From Nocardia sp. NBC_01730 (GTDB lineage: Bacteria; Actinomycetota; Actinomycetes; Mycobacteriales; Mycobacteriaceae), in contig NZ_CP109162.1 in assembly GCF_035920445.1 (NCBI RefSeq), positions 4,774,001 to 4,838,000 of the forward strand: DNA of 64,000 bases. Reading direction: 5' to 3'. The first letter of the stretch is position 1. The number at the start of each line of letters is the position of its first letter. A program made the position numbers and the translations under genes. Shown in pieces: positions 51,588-61,871 of the stretch. The notes under the pieces are model-generated. The model worked only from the letters and a program-made list of their open reading frames with translations. It had not been told where the DNA came from and did not search any database.

Positions 51588-51859
51588 TGCGCGTTGCTGC
51601 GCACGGTCGTGTTCGGCTGGCGGCAGGAGGTGTTGTCCAGGGACATGAAGGTGGTGCAGCACCGCGGTCGCGAGCTCTACCAACGACTCGCCATCACCGG
51701 AAGGCACCTGGACCGGCTCGGCGCGCAGCTGGGCAAGGCTGTGCTTTCAACTACACCGTTTCTTCCGTGGAGTCGCGGGTAATGGTCACCGCACGCAAAC
51801 TCCACGACCTGGAAATAGCGGAACAGGAGGTGTCCGCGATCCCACGGGTGGATTCCTGA
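51588..51859 (+). pseudogene. C-terminal remnant of rmuC (DNA recombination protein), frameshifted
   Basis: From 51588 one frame reads ALLRTVVFGWRQEVLSRDMK, then RGRELYQRLAITGRHLDRLG and QLGKAV. After an indel near 51744-51749 another frame continues NYTVSSVESRVMVTARKLHD and stops at 51859. This is the end of an actinobacterial RmuC protein, with the nuclease-domain N-terminal ~300 residues lost and the remainder frameshifted. No start is present. It lies between sbcD and the DUF6542 gene and marks a deletion junction next to the conserved ispH-xseA block. Confidence 0.75.
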
Positions 51860-51943
51860 CCACGTCCGGTGGGCTTCGCCGACGCCGGCGAGTAGCCGGG
51901 CAACGGCCCTGCCGTCACGCCGCCGATCGCGGCGGCGGTTAGT

Positions 51944-52810
51944 GTGCATATCGTGGCTGCTTCCCAACGTGTGCGATCCCCGGTGCCCGCGCCGCAACGT
52001 TCGATCCTGCCGTCGGTGCCGGGTCTCCCGGTCGGCGCGGCGGTCCTGATCGCGGTTGCCTGCACGTTTGTGGGATTTCTGATCGATGCTGGCGGCGACG
52101 GCGGCGAGTTGACCGGCTCGTTCACTGCGCTGTACATCGTCGGGTGTGTGGCGGCCGTCGCTGCCGTGCGCTACCGCGGGTTGTTCAGCACGATGGTGTT
52201 GCCGCCGCTGCTGCTGTTCATCGCGGTGCCGATGGCCTACCAGCAACTCTCCGGGCGCGGCTCGACCTCTCTGAAGGACATCCTGCTGAACTTGGCGATA
52301 CCGCTGGTGAACCGGTTCCCGACCATGGTGCTGGCCACCGTCATCGTTCTGCTGATCGGCGGCGGCCGGATCATGATGCACCGCCGAGAGGAGGCGGAGG
52401 GCCGGTCACCGGCGTCGCGTCGTGGCGAGAGCCGGGGCAGGCCGGCCGCCAAGCGGCCACGGTCCGGCCGCCCCTCCGGCTCGCTCGGGGATTCGGCACG
52501 CCGCAGAACGCGCCGCCCGAACGATGATGTCGATGCGCCCGACTTGGACGAGGAAACCCCCCGTCCGGCCCGCCGCCCCGCGACGCAGGTCGCCGACGCC
52601 CCGCCCCGGGTCGCACCGGCCCGTCCGCGCGAGGGCCGCGCCCCCGCCCGCGGCGTCTCCCGCCCGACGGCGGACATGCCCCGCGCTGAGGGCGAGCCGC
52701 CGCGAGCCGCCGCCCGCCGCCGCGATGTGCCGCCGCATCCCCAGCCCAATGTGCGCTACCGCGAACGCGATTCGAGCCGCACCGAGCGACGCAGGCCGGA
52801 GAACCTATAG
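51944..52810 (+). CDS. DUF6542 membrane protein, Rv1111c-like
   Basis: A 288-residue protein with four hydrophobic segments in the first half (LPVGAAVLIAVACTFVGFLI; LYIVGCVAAVAAVRY; TMVLPPLLLFIAVPMAY; TMVLATVIVLLIGGGRIMM). The arginine- and proline-rich second half is disordered (KRPRSGRPSGSL to RTERRRPENL). It is the DUF6542 type encoded next to ispH in mycobacteria (Rv1111c beside lytB2). The function is unknown. GTG 51944; GTG 51953 is possible. Its last 15 coding bases take part in a 25-bp tandem duplication. Confidence 0.82.
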   Translation: MHIVAASQRVRSPVPAPQRSILPSVPGLPVGAAVLIAVACTFVGFLIDAGGDGGELTGSFTALYIVGCVAAVAAVRYRGLFSTMVLPPLLLFIAVPMAYQQLSGRGSTSLKDILLNLAIPLVNRFPTMVLATVIVLLIGGGRIMMHRREEAEGRSPASRRGESRGRPAAKRPRSGRPSGSLGDSARRRTRRPNDDVDAPDLDEETPRPARRPATQVADAPPRVAPARPREGRAPARGVSRPTADMPRAEGEPPRAAARRRDVPPHPQPNVRYRERDSSRTERRRPENL

Positions 52811-52845
52811 CGGCGGATGCCCGGAGAACCTATAGCGGCGGATGC
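52796..52845. repeat. 25-bp perfect tandem duplication across the DUF6542 stop
   Basis: The 25-bp unit beginning CCGGAGAACCTATAGCGG occurs at 52796-52820 and again at 52821-52845. The stop codon of the DUF6542 gene is duplicated with it, so the protein is unchanged. It looks like a recent slippage event. Confidence 0.92.
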
Positions 52846-52945
52846 CTCGCCGTCGCGTCTGGGGCAGGACACTCAGCCAGCTTGCCCCAGACGCTCGCGA
52901 AGCTCGTCATCGGATCCTTCCGCAGCGTCGGCGGACACGATCCGC

Positions 52946-53956
52946 TCAGTGGCGCGTGCTGCGCAATTCTCGGGGCAGTGCGAAGACGAGGGTCTCGTTC
53001 GCGGTGGTGACCGGCTGGACATCGCCGTAGCCGTGCTCGGCCAGCATGTCCAGGACGCCGCGGACCAGGATTTCCGGGACCGACGCGCCCGAGGTGATGC
53101 CGATCGTGCGCACGCCGTCGAGCCAAGCCTCGTCGACCTCGCGGGCGAAGTCCACCAGGTGGGCCGCCTTGGCGCCGGCACCGAGCGCGACTTCGACCAG
53201 CCGCACCGAGTTCGACGAGTTGCGGGAGCCGACCACGATCACGAGATCGCATTCCGGCGCCATCGCCTTCACCGCGACCTGACGGTTCTGTGTGGCGTAG
53301 CAGATGTCGTCGCTCGGCGGGTCCTGCAGGCCGGGGAACCGGTTCCGCAGCCGCTGCACCGTCTCCATCGTCTCGTCCACGCTCAGCGTGGTCTGCGAGA
53401 GCCAGATCACTTTCGACTCGTCGCGCACGCTGACCCGGTCGACCGCGTCGGGGCCATCGACCAGCTGTACGTGCTCGGGTGCCTCACCGGCGGTGCCCTC
53501 GACCTCCTCGTGGCCCTCGTGGCCGATCAGCAGGATGTCGTAGTCGTCGCGGGCGAACCGCTTCGCCTCCTGGTGCACCTTCGTCACCAGCGGGCAGGTC
53601 GCGTCGATGGTGTGCAGATTGCGCGCGGCGGCCGATTCGTGCACTGCGGGCGAGACACCGTGCGCGGAGAACACGACCACCGCGCCCTCGGGCACCTCGT
53701 CGGTCTCGTCGACGAAGACGACGCCGCGCTCGCGCAGCGTTTCCACCACGTGCCGGTTGTGCACGATCTCCTTGCGCACATAGATCGGCGCGCCGTGCTT
53801 CTCCAGCGTCTTCTCGACGGTTTCGACCGCACGATCGACGCCGGCGCAGTACCCGCGTGGTTCGGCGAGCAGCACTCGCTTACCGCCGTCGGCATCGGCG
53901 TTTCGGGCGCCTGCCGAGCGGGCGATTCCGACGTTCAAGGAAATGGCCGAGGACAT
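52946..53956 (-). CDS. ispH: 4-hydroxy-3-methylbut-2-enyl diphosphate reductase
   Basis: A 336-residue iron-sulphur enzyme, last step of the MEP isoprenoid pathway (HMBPP to IPP and DMAPP). The three cluster cysteines are in [22 protein letters not shown] and [26 protein letters not shown] with the proton-relay Glu region, and [10 protein letters not shown] are as expected. ATG 53956 is preferred, GTG 53962 possible. The neighbours DUF6542 and lipid-droplet protein are as in mycobacteria. It supplies precursors for polyprenyl phosphate, which the PimE reaction uses. Confidence 0.96.
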   Translation of the reverse strand: MSSAISLNVGIARSAGARNADADGGKRVLLAEPRGYCAGVDRAVETVEKTLEKHGAPIYVRKEIVHNRHVVETLRERGVVFVDETDEVPEGAVVVFSAHGVSPAVHESAAARNLHTIDATCPLVTKVHQEAKRFARDDYDILLIGHEGHEEVEGTAGEAPEHVQLVDGPDAVDRVSVRDESKVIWLSQTTLSVDETMETVQRLRNRFPGLQDPPSDDICYATQNRQVAVKAMAPECDLVIVVGSRNSSNSVRLVEVALGAGAKAAHLVDFAREVDEAWLDGVRTIGITSGASVPEILVRGVLDMLAEHGYGDVQPVTTANETLVFALPRELRSTRH

Positions 53957-54222
53957 GCCCACAGGATACGTGCGGCCCCCCTCCCCGCCACGTCCGGGAG
54001 TTGTCCGTCACAATCACCGCTCGTCGCGCGGTATCGACCGGTCAAGGGCTGCGAACTGGGGCAGAAGGCGGTCGCGAGCGAGTCCGGCGGCGCGGGACCC
54101 GATGGCGACTCGTGCCGCCCCCTCGCGGTGTCGACCGATCCGTCGCGCGCCCGGATAGACGAATATGCGAACCGCGCGCGCCCCTCCTTTGCATAACACA
54201 CCATTTCGGGCAGGCTAGGACC

Positions 54223-54954
54223 ATGTTCCGACCACCGTTTCTGGCCCGGGTCGCCGCCGGTGCCGCCGTATACGCCCTCGAGGAATCCCGCAGGCTACCC
54301 ACGGCGGCAATGAATTTCCCCATCACGGCAATCAGTCAGATGCTGCAGACGACGATGCACGTCCAGCAGTTCGTGACCAGCCTGGCGCTGAAGGGCGACG
54401 CGGTTTTCGACCGGTTGTCCAACAGCCCGGTGGAGCAGCCGGAGTGGGCCACTTTCGACGAGGACCTGACCGATGACCCGAACCCAGGGTCCACTCGCAA
54501 CAGCCGTTTCGACTTGTACACCGCCGACGAGCCCACACCGTCCCCGCTCGGCGCGCCCGAACCGTTCCCCGCGGAAACCGCCGCCCGCGCCACCGAGACC
54601 AACGGCCACGCCTCCTCGGCGTCGATCTCCGAGCCGGACAGCACTGAGCCGGACAGCACTGAGCCGGGGATCACTGAGCCGGGGATCACTGAGCCGGAAA
54701 CCCGGGAACCGGAGACCGTTGTGCCGGAAGCCGCCGAGTCGGGCCCAGAGCCTGTCGCGGCCGAGATCGCCGAGCCGGATGTCGCCATCCGCTACGACTA
54801 CGCCACTATGACCCTGGCCCAGTTGCGCGCCCGCCTGCGCATGCTGACGCTCGAGGACCTCACCGCGTTGCTGGAGTACGAGCAGCGCACCAGCGCCAGG
54901 GCACCATTCGTGACCATGCTGACGAATCGGATCGCCACCGTGCGGTCCCAGTGA
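54223..54954 (+). CDS. Lipid droplet-associated protein, Rv1109c-like
   Basis: A 243-residue protein of the actinobacterial lipid-droplet-associated (Rv1109c) type. [21 protein letters not shown] and [29 protein letters not shown] form the amphipathic N-terminal helices. The middle is acidic and repetitive ([20 protein letters not shown], from two pairs of 15-bp repeats near 54633), and the C-terminus has [24 protein letters not shown]. It is expected to coat triacylglycerol droplets. Its TGA overlaps the GTG of xseA. Confidence 0.8.
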   Translation: MFRPPFLARVAAGAAVYALEESRRLPTAAMNFPITAISQMLQTTMHVQQFVTSLALKGDAVFDRLSNSPVEQPEWATFDEDLTDDPNPGSTRNSRFDLYTADEPTPSPLGAPEPFPAETAARATETNGHASSASISEPDSTEPDSTEPGITEPGITEPETREPETVVPEAAESGPEPVAAEIAEPDVAIRYDYATMTLAQLRARLRMLTLEDLTALLEYEQRTSARAPFVTMLTNRIATVRSQ

Positions 54955-56258
54955 CCGAACCGAACCACATAAAACAGGACGGCTCTCCCGCTGGGGCAGG
55001 GGCGCGGGCCAATTCCGCCGAGCAACCGTGGCCGGTGCGTTCGGTGGCTATCAAGGTCGCCCAATGGATCGACCGGCTCGGCAGCATCTGGGTCGAGGGG
55101 CAGATCACCCAGATCAATGTGCGCCCCGGCACGCGCACCGCGTTCTTGGTGCTGCGCGACCCGTCCGCCGACATGTCCCTGTCGGTAACCTGCGATCCGG
55201 ATCTCATCCGCAATTCCGCCGTCCCGCTGCAGGAGGGCAGCAGGGTGGTGGTCTACGGCAAGCTCTCCTTCTTCACCGGTCGCGGCACGATCTCGTTGCG
55301 CGTCATCGAGATTCGGCCCGTCGGCATCGGCGAGCTGCTGGCCCGCGTCGAGCGGCTCAAGGCGCTGCTGGCCGCCGAGGGCCTGTTCGATCCCCGGCTC
55401 AAGCGCCCGATTCCGTTCCTGCCCACGACGGTCGGCCTGATCACCGGCCGTGCGAGCGCCGCAGAGCGCGATGTCCTGACCGTCGCCCGAAATCGTTGGC
55501 CCGCAGTGCGTTTCGAGATTCGCAATACCGCGGTGCAGGGTCCGACCGCGGTACCGCAGATGCTCGCCGCACTAGCCGAGCTCGATCGCGATCCGGCCGT
55601 CGACGTGATCGTGCTCGCGCGCGGCGGCGGCAGCGTCGAGGACCTGCTGCCGTTCTCCGACGAGGCACTGTGCCGCGCCATCGTGTCCGCGACCACCCCG
55701 ATCGTGAGCGCGATCGGCCATGAACCCGACAACCCGCTCAGCGACTTCGTGGCCGATCTCCGCGCGGCCACTCCGACCGATGCCGCCAAGCGCGTCGTCC
55801 CCGACGCCGCCGCCGAGCTGGCCGGCGTCCGTGAGCTGCGCGCTCGCACCGCCGCCGCGCTGCGCGGGTGGGTCGACCGCGAGACAAAGGCGCTGGCCCA
55901 ACTGCGGTCCCGGCCGGTACTGGCCGACCCGCTGCGCGAACTCGACCTCCGCCACCAGGAGGCCGAGCGCCTGCGGACGGCGGCGCGCCGCTGCGCCGAG
56001 CAACTCATCCGCACCGAATCCACGGCGGCCAGGCATCTGCGCGAGAAACTCACCGCCGTGGGCCCGGCCGCGACGCTGTCCCGTGGCTACGCTGTCGTAC
56101 AGCGCGTCACCGGTCAGGACCGGCATGTGGTGCGCACGATCGAGGACGCGCCCGCGGGCAGCCAATTGCGCATCAGGGTCGCCGACGGCGCCGTCACGGC
56201 CGCCGCGCTCGGCACCCAGGCCCTTGGCGCCGAGCACACCGAGACAGGGAGGAACTGA
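54951..56258 (+). CDS. xseA: Exodeoxyribonuclease VII large subunit
   Basis: A 435-residue catalytic subunit. An OB-fold N-terminal domain ([20 protein letters not shown] and LEGS-like segments, residues ~25-125) precedes the catalytic domain with [43 protein letters not shown] and [28 protein letters not shown]. The C-terminal coiled coil binds XseB. It degrades single-stranded DNA. GTG start overlaps the previous gene and xseB follows after 2 bp. Confidence 0.95.
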   Translation: MTEPNHIKQDGSPAGAGARANSAEQPWPVRSVAIKVAQWIDRLGSIWVEGQITQINVRPGTRTAFLVLRDPSADMSLSVTCDPDLIRNSAVPLQEGSRVVVYGKLSFFTGRGTISLRVIEIRPVGIGELLARVERLKALLAAEGLFDPRLKRPIPFLPTTVGLITGRASAAERDVLTVARNRWPAVRFEIRNTAVQGPTAVPQMLAALAELDRDPAVDVIVLARGGGSVEDLLPFSDEALCRAIVSATTPIVSAIGHEPDNPLSDFVADLRAATPTDAAKRVVPDAAAELAGVRELRARTAAALRGWVDRETKALAQLRSRPVLADPLRELDLRHQEAERLRTAARRCAEQLIRTESTAARHLREKLTAVGPAATLSRGYAVVQRVTGQDRHVVRTIEDAPAGSQLRIRVADGAVTAAALGTQALGAEHTETGRN

Positions 56259-56260
56259 CC

Positions 56261-56536
56261 TTGGCCGAGCCCGGCAAGTCCACGGGTGGGAATGGAAAAG
56301 GAGCCGACCCGGCCGCCGAGCAGGCCGAGATCGCGGGCTTCGGCTACGAACGCGCCCGCGACGAACTGGTCAACGTCGTGAAGATCCTCGAACAGGGCGG
56401 CCTCGACCTGGACGAGTCCCTCGCTCTGTGGGAACGCGGCGAGGCGCTGGCCAACCGCTGCGAAGAACACCTGGCCGGTGCGCGCAAGCGTGTGGAGGAA
56501 GCGCTGCACCGCACCGATCTGGAGGAGCGGCAATGA
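56261..56536 (+). CDS. xseB: Exodeoxyribonuclease VII small subunit
   Basis: A 91-residue subunit. [40 protein letters not shown] and [15 protein letters not shown] match the XseB helix-hairpin that binds the XseA coiled coil. TTG start at 56261 follows GGGAGG at 8 nt spacing; its extra N-terminal ~25 residues are polar. Stop overlaps the ATG of the VOC gene. Confidence 0.93.
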   Translation: MAEPGKSTGGNGKGADPAAEQAEIAGFGYERARDELVNVVKILEQGGLDLDESLALWERGEALANRCEEHLAGARKRVEEALHRTDLEERQ

Positions 56537-56877
56537 GCATCCGCCGCGCCACCCCCGACATCCACACCACCGATATGGAAGCCAGCCGCGACTTCTACCG
56601 TCTGCTGGGCTTCCACGAAGCGATGGACCTGGGCTGGGTCGTGACGATGGTGTCGCCGTCCAACCCGACTGCCCAGGTCCTACTGGTGGGTCCGGACGCG
56701 GAGCAGCTCCAGCCGACCATGAGCGTGGAGGTCGACGACGTCGACGCCGTGCACCAGGCGATGACCGCCGCGGGCGCCGACATCGTCTACCCCCTACGCG
56801 ACGAGCCATGGGGCGTACGCCGCTTCTTCGTCCGCGACCCCAGCGGAGCCATCGTCAACGTGGTGAGCCACCGCTGA
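56533..56877 (+). CDS. VOC-superfamily (glyoxalase-like) protein
   Basis: A 114-residue VOC protein: [46 protein letters not shown] and [20 protein letters not shown]. The possible metal ligands are the first His (DIHTTD) and the terminal acidic position, but the activity is not known. ATGA overlap with xseB puts it in the same transcript, although it has no obvious link to DNA repair. Confidence 0.86.
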   Translation: MSIRRATPDIHTTDMEASRDFYRLLGFHEAMDLGWVVTMVSPSNPTAQVLLVGPDAEQLQPTMSVEVDDVDAVHQAMTAAGADIVYPLRDEPWGVRRFFVRDPSGAIVNVVSHR

Positions 56878-56899
56878 CGATGGCGCCGCCAGGTCACCA

Positions 56900-57397
56900 C
56901 TATCGGGGTGTCGCCGCAGCGCTGTAGCGTGCGATGCCGTCATGCACGCCGAGCCGCACGAACCCCGCTTTCTCCAGTACACGGACCGAGGGCGGGTTGG
57001 ACAACTCCACCTCGGCGCAAACCGTGTGAACCTCGGGCGCGGTCAGCGCATGGGCCGCAAGCGCCCTGGTCGCCTCGGCGGCGTAACCACGACCCCGCCG
57101 CGATGCGACGACGCCGTACCCGATCTCCAGTTCCCCGTCGACCGCAGGCCAGAACAGCCCGATCGACCCGACGACGAGTCCACTCGCGCGCTCGAGGATC
57201 AGTCGATGCCCGAATGGACCGAGCCAATCCGGGTGCTCGGCGAGCAGGCCCGCGATGACCCGGTCGCCCTCGGCAGGGAAGTCGGCGGCCCACGCTGCGC
57301 CGCGTCGGTCGCCTACCACGGCGGCCGCCTCGTCTGCGGTCCACGACCGCAGCACCAAGCGCTCGGTGGTCAAATCGGCGGAAAGAGAAAAAGACAC
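56900..57397 (-). CDS. GNAT-family N-acetyltransferase (RimJ/RimL-like)
   Basis: A 165-residue acetyltransferase. TTERLVLRSWTADEA opens the fold, the acetyl-CoA loop is VASRRGRGYAAEATRALAAHA near residue 100, and NPPSVRVLEKAGFVRLG is the usual fourth-strand region. The substrate (ribosomal-protein terminus, amino acid or drug) is unknown. CAGGAG precedes GTG 57397. It is convergent with the xse operon. Confidence 0.88.
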   Translation of the reverse strand: MSFSLSADLTTERLVLRSWTADEAAAVVGDRRGAAWAADFPAEGDRVIAGLLAEHPDWLGPFGHRLILERASGLVVGSIGLFWPAVDGELEIGYGVVASRRGRGYAAEATRALAAHALTAPEVHTVCAEVELSNPPSVRVLEKAGFVRLGVHDGIARYSAAATPR

Positions 57398-57534
57398 GTG
57401 ACACTCCTGGTCATCGAAAAAGACCCGGTCCGCGTCGAAGCGTCTGTGGAATCAGAGGTGCACGAACCGGAGGAAGGCATGCGAAGAACGGCTGAGGACA
57501 GCCATATTCATCGACCTCCGACTCAGTTCGGCAC

Positions 57535-57924
57535 GTGTCTCGCACCCGCGGCAACGGTAACGGCGGGAGCGCGAGAAGACAAGCGCGGTCAGCGCTCACC
57601 AGGTGGCTCGACGACCGGGCCGACGTGCTCTGGGTTTCGTCGGCTCTGGTCGAGGTCGAGTTGGTACGCGCGATCTGCGTCGTCGAACCAGCTGATCTGG
57701 TTCACGTGCCGTCCGTCCTGGGGCGGGTCGACAGGTTGGAGATGGACGGGATCATGCACGCGAACGCTGCGGCGATTTCTCCGGCCGCGGTGCGAAGTCT
57801 CGATGCCCTGCATCTGACCACCGCGTTGGAACTGGCCGATGATCTGACCGCCGTCGTGACTTACGACAAACGGTTCGGCGATGCGGCGGAGGCCGCTGGA
57901 TTGACCTGGGTCGCGCCCAGTTGA
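57535..57924 (+). pseudogene. PIN-domain (VapC-like) toxin with lost N-terminus, probably inactive
   Basis: The end of the frame is a clear PIN domain: RWLDDRADVLWVSSALVEVELVRA, with the Glu in EVELVRA, AVRSLDALHLTTALELADDL with the Asp, and AVVTYDKRFGDAAEAAG with the last Asp. The first strand carrying the essential Asp is missing in this frame. In another frame at about 57510-57545 a degraded IFIDLRLSSARV segment can be read, implying a frameshift. No VapB is visible upstream. In mycobacteria the matching interval between glpX and xseB holds a mazEF toxin-antitoxin pair, so it may be a recurring landing site. Confidence 0.6.
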
Positions 57925-58491
57925 TCAGCGCGTCAGCGGTGGGACGCCGGCGATCGCCTTGGCGAGCGTCGCGAACGCCGCGTGGTTGCCCGCGCCGGTG
58001 ATCAGCACCCTGGACTGACCGAGATCCGCGATCCACGCGGTCTCCGAGCCCTGCTCGGCGTACACGATCCACTTCTGCTCGCCGATCTGCTCGGTGCCGC
58101 TCGCGTATCGGGACCCGAGCACAAACCTCCCCAGCGCCTCCTCGGTCGCGTTACTCTGGCTGAACCTCATATAGGTGCCCTGCGGTGTGATATAGCCGAC
58201 GGTGCTGACCGGTCCGCCGCCGGTACTGCCGATGGATTCGCGGCTACCGGAGTTCGGCGTCCAGTCGGCGGGCAGGTCCGGGTTGCGGATCGGGAACGGC
58301 AGCGTGCGCGCGTCTGCGGTGAGAGCGGCCTGCACATCGAAATGCGGAATCTGCCCCTGTGTCGGACCGTTGGCGGCGAAACTGCATTGACTGGCAAGAC
58401 CCGCGAAAACCACGGCGATCAACACCAACGGAATCAGCGACCAGAACAGATCCCGATAGTCGTTCAGAATGCGTGGCTTTTGGTACGACAC
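57925..58491 (-). CDS. DUF4245 membrane-anchored protein, Rv1100-like
   Basis: A 188-residue protein with a short N-terminus, one membrane segment ([21 protein letters not shown], residues ~14-34) and an extracellular domain with [39 protein letters not shown] and [20 protein letters not shown]. This is the DUF4245 type encoded beside glpX in mycobacteria (Rv1100). The function is unknown. GTG start 58491 with GGGAG close by; GTG 58506 is the alternative. Divergent from glpX. Confidence 0.85.
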   Translation of the reverse strand: MSYQKPRILNDYRDLFWSLIPLVLIAVVFAGLASQCSFAANGPTQGQIPHFDVQAALTADARTLPFPIRNPDLPADWTPNSGSRESIGSTGGGPVSTVGYITPQGTYMRFSQSNATEEALGRFVLGSRYASGTEQIGEQKWIVYAEQGSETAWIADLGQSRVLITGAGNHAAFATLAKAIAGVPPLTR

Positions 58492-58618
58492 GCTCCCAGT
58501 ATCCACTTGCGGGGCGGCGCTCCCCCGCGCACCCCGATCCCTGGAACAGGTGCACGACCGTGCCACATCGAATGAGACAATTGACCGGTACGTACCGACG
58601 CACAGGAGGCACCTCGCA

Positions 58619-59662
58619 ATGACGGCATCTTCCCCGAAACCGAGCCGCCGCGAGGCGCCCGACCGCAACCTCGCGCTCGAACTGGTCCGTGTGACCGAAG
58701 CCGGAGCGATGGCCGCGGGCCGCTGGGTCGGACGCGGCGACAAGGAGGGAGGCGACGGCGCCGCCGTCGATGCCATGCGGCAGCTGGTCAGCTCGGTGTC
58801 CATGCGCGGCGTCGTCGTCATCGGCGAGGGCGAGAAGGACGAAGCGCCCATGCTCTACAACGGCGAGGCCGTCGGCGACGGCACCGGCCCCGAAGTGGAC
58901 TTCGCGGTGGACCCGATCGACGGCACCACGCTGATGTCCAAGGGCTCGCCCGGCGCGATCGCCGTGCTCGCGGTCGCCGAGCGCGGTGCGATGTTCGACC
59001 CTTCGGCGGTGTTCTACATGCACAAGATCGCCGTCGGCCCGGACGCCGCCCACGTGGTCGATATCTCGGTCCCGATCCGCGAGAACATCAGGCGAGTCGC
59101 CAAGGCCAAGAACTCCTTGAAATCCGACCTGACCGTCTGCATCCTGGACCGTCCCCGGCACGCCGAACTGATCCAGCAGGTGCGTGACGCGGGCGCCCGC
59201 ATCCGCCTGATCTCCGACGGCGACGTCGCGGGCGCGATCGCCGCGGCCCGCCCGGACTCCGGCACCGACATCCTGGTCGGCATCGGCGGCACGCCCGAGG
59301 GCATCATCGCCGCCGCCGCGATGCGCTGCATGGGCGGCGAACTGCAGGGCATGCTCGCCCCGAAAGACGATGAGGAACGACAGAAGGCCGTCGATGCAGG
59401 CCACGACCTCGACCGCGTGCTCAGCACCGAAGACCTGGTCTCCGGCGACAATGTCTTCTTCTGCGCCACCGGCGTCACCGACGGCGATCTGCTGCGCGGC
59501 GTGCGCTACTACGGAGGCGGCGCGTCGACCCAGTCGATCGTCATGCGCTCCAAGTCCGGCACGGTTCGCATGATCGACGCCTACCACCGGCTGACCAAAC
59601 TGCACGAGTACTCGTCGGTCGACTTCATCGGTGACGAGGACGCAGTACCGCCGCTGCCGTGA
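58619..59662 (+). CDS. glpX: Class II fructose-1,6-bisphosphatase
   Basis: A 347-residue GlpX enzyme of gluconeogenesis (fructose 1,6-bisphosphate to fructose 6-phosphate), the main FBPase of mycobacteria and their relatives. The metal/phosphate-binding core is [35 protein letters not shown] and [23 protein letters not shown] also match. CAGGAGG precedes ATG 58619 by 9 nt. Copy C of the structured repeat starts at the base after its stop codon. Confidence 0.96.
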   Translation: MTASSPKPSRREAPDRNLALELVRVTEAGAMAAGRWVGRGDKEGGDGAAVDAMRQLVSSVSMRGVVVIGEGEKDEAPMLYNGEAVGDGTGPEVDFAVDPIDGTTLMSKGSPGAIAVLAVAERGAMFDPSAVFYMHKIAVGPDAAHVVDISVPIRENIRRVAKAKNSLKSDLTVCILDRPRHAELIQQVRDAGARIRLISDGDVAGAIAAARPDSGTDILVGIGGTPEGIIAAAAMRCMGGELQGMLAPKDDEERQKAVDAGHDLDRVLSTEDLVSGDNVFFCATGVTDGDLLRGVRYYGGGASTQSIVMRSKSGTVRMIDAYHRLTKLHEYSSVDFIGDEDAVPPLP

Positions 59663-59832
59663 CATTGGCCGCGCCTGCGGCGCGGCGTGTTCCCGGCCCC
59701 CTATTGGCTCGCGTTTGCGCGACCGCCGCTGGCGACTTCGTCGCGACGCGGCGGCCGCGCAAACGCGAGCCGGGCCGGGAACGGGCAATGCTCGGTCTCG
59801 CTTCGCTCGGAAGCGGGAGTCGGGCCAAGTGG
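59663..59832 (+). repeat. Structured interspersed repeat, copy C
   Basis: Begins directly after the glpX stop. Stem arms are 59706-59725 (GGCTCGCGTTTGCGCGACCG) and 59752-59771, 19 of 20 bases paired, with a 26-nt loop that keeps GCGAC-TTC-GTCGC. Relative to copy B, three stem pairs have changed on both sides (C-G to T-A twice, A-T to C-G once), so pairing is maintained. The tail is GGAACGGGCAATGCTCGG, as in copy A. Confidence 0.85.
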
Positions 59833-59957
59833 TCACGCAGGGCCGCACTCGCGGCACCTCAGGGTTCGCTAAATCTTCGTAGCTGTGGCGGCAGCAATCG
59901 TCCGTGAGCGGCTTTCCGGACGCAACCCAATCGTATGCCCACCCTGACGCAACAAAA

Positions 59958-60128
59958 CCGGCCGCACTCCCGGTTCCGAGCGAAGCGAGACCGTCCATTG
60001 CCCGTTCGCGGCCCGGCTCGCGTCCGAGCGGCCGCCGCGTCCGCGACGAAGTCGCCAGCGGCGGTCGCTCGGACGCGAGCCATCAAGGGGCCGCGAACAC
60101 GCCGCGCCCGCGCGGCCGAAAACACAGC
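59958..60128 (-). repeat. Structured interspersed repeat, copy D (inverted relative to C)
   Basis: Same element on the minus strand, 125 bp from copy C and facing it, 58 bp upstream of fumC. Arms are 60015-60034 and 60062-60081 (one mismatch) around a 27-nt loop with GCGAC-TTC-GTCGC. Copies C and D together fill the 524-bp gap between glpX and fumC, leaving about 125 bp between them without a recognisable gene. Confidence 0.85.
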
Positions 60129-60186
60129 CGCGAACACCCAGCGCCGCAGGGCGCTGGCAAAAAAACACAGCAAATAGACTGAGCAT

Positions 60187-61590
<1,404 letters not shown>

Positions 61591-61613
61591 CCGCGCACAG
61601 CACCGGCACAAAC

Positions 61614-61648
61614 GCCACGTTGGACACCCTCGTCTGCTCCAACGTGGC
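61614..61648. terminator. 11-bp perfect stem-loop after fumC
   Basis: GCCACGTTGGA (61614-61624) and TCCAACGTGGC (61638-61648) pair perfectly over a 13-nt loop, 23 bp after the fumC stop. There is no T-run, so it is an actinobacterial I-shaped type terminator candidate. Confidence 0.6.
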
Positions 61649-61789
61649 ATTCGGCCCTTGCGGCCTCCGCATGATGCGGATGCTCAGTTGATCCGTTTGC
61701 TATCCGAAGGTGTTACAGCCGTGACCACTGTTGTCGCCGACCACAGGCTTGGGGTGCCGGAACACCGAACGCTCGATCTGCTCCGACCG

Positions 61790-61832
61790 AATCCCGGCGA
61801 ACCCTCCGCTACAGGAAGGCTTCGCCGGGATT
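61790..61832. terminator. 12-bp perfect stem-loop before the DesA2-like gene end
   Basis: AATCCCGGCGAA (61790-61801) and TTCGCCGGGATT (61821-61832) pair perfectly over a 19-nt loop. Lying 40 bp past the stop of the convergent desaturase-like gene, it probably terminates transcription from that side. The remaining 61591-61871 sequence holds no gene. Confidence 0.6.
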
Positions 61833-61871
61833 CAGCTACGGAAAGGCACTGTCGAAACGCTCGTGATCCGA

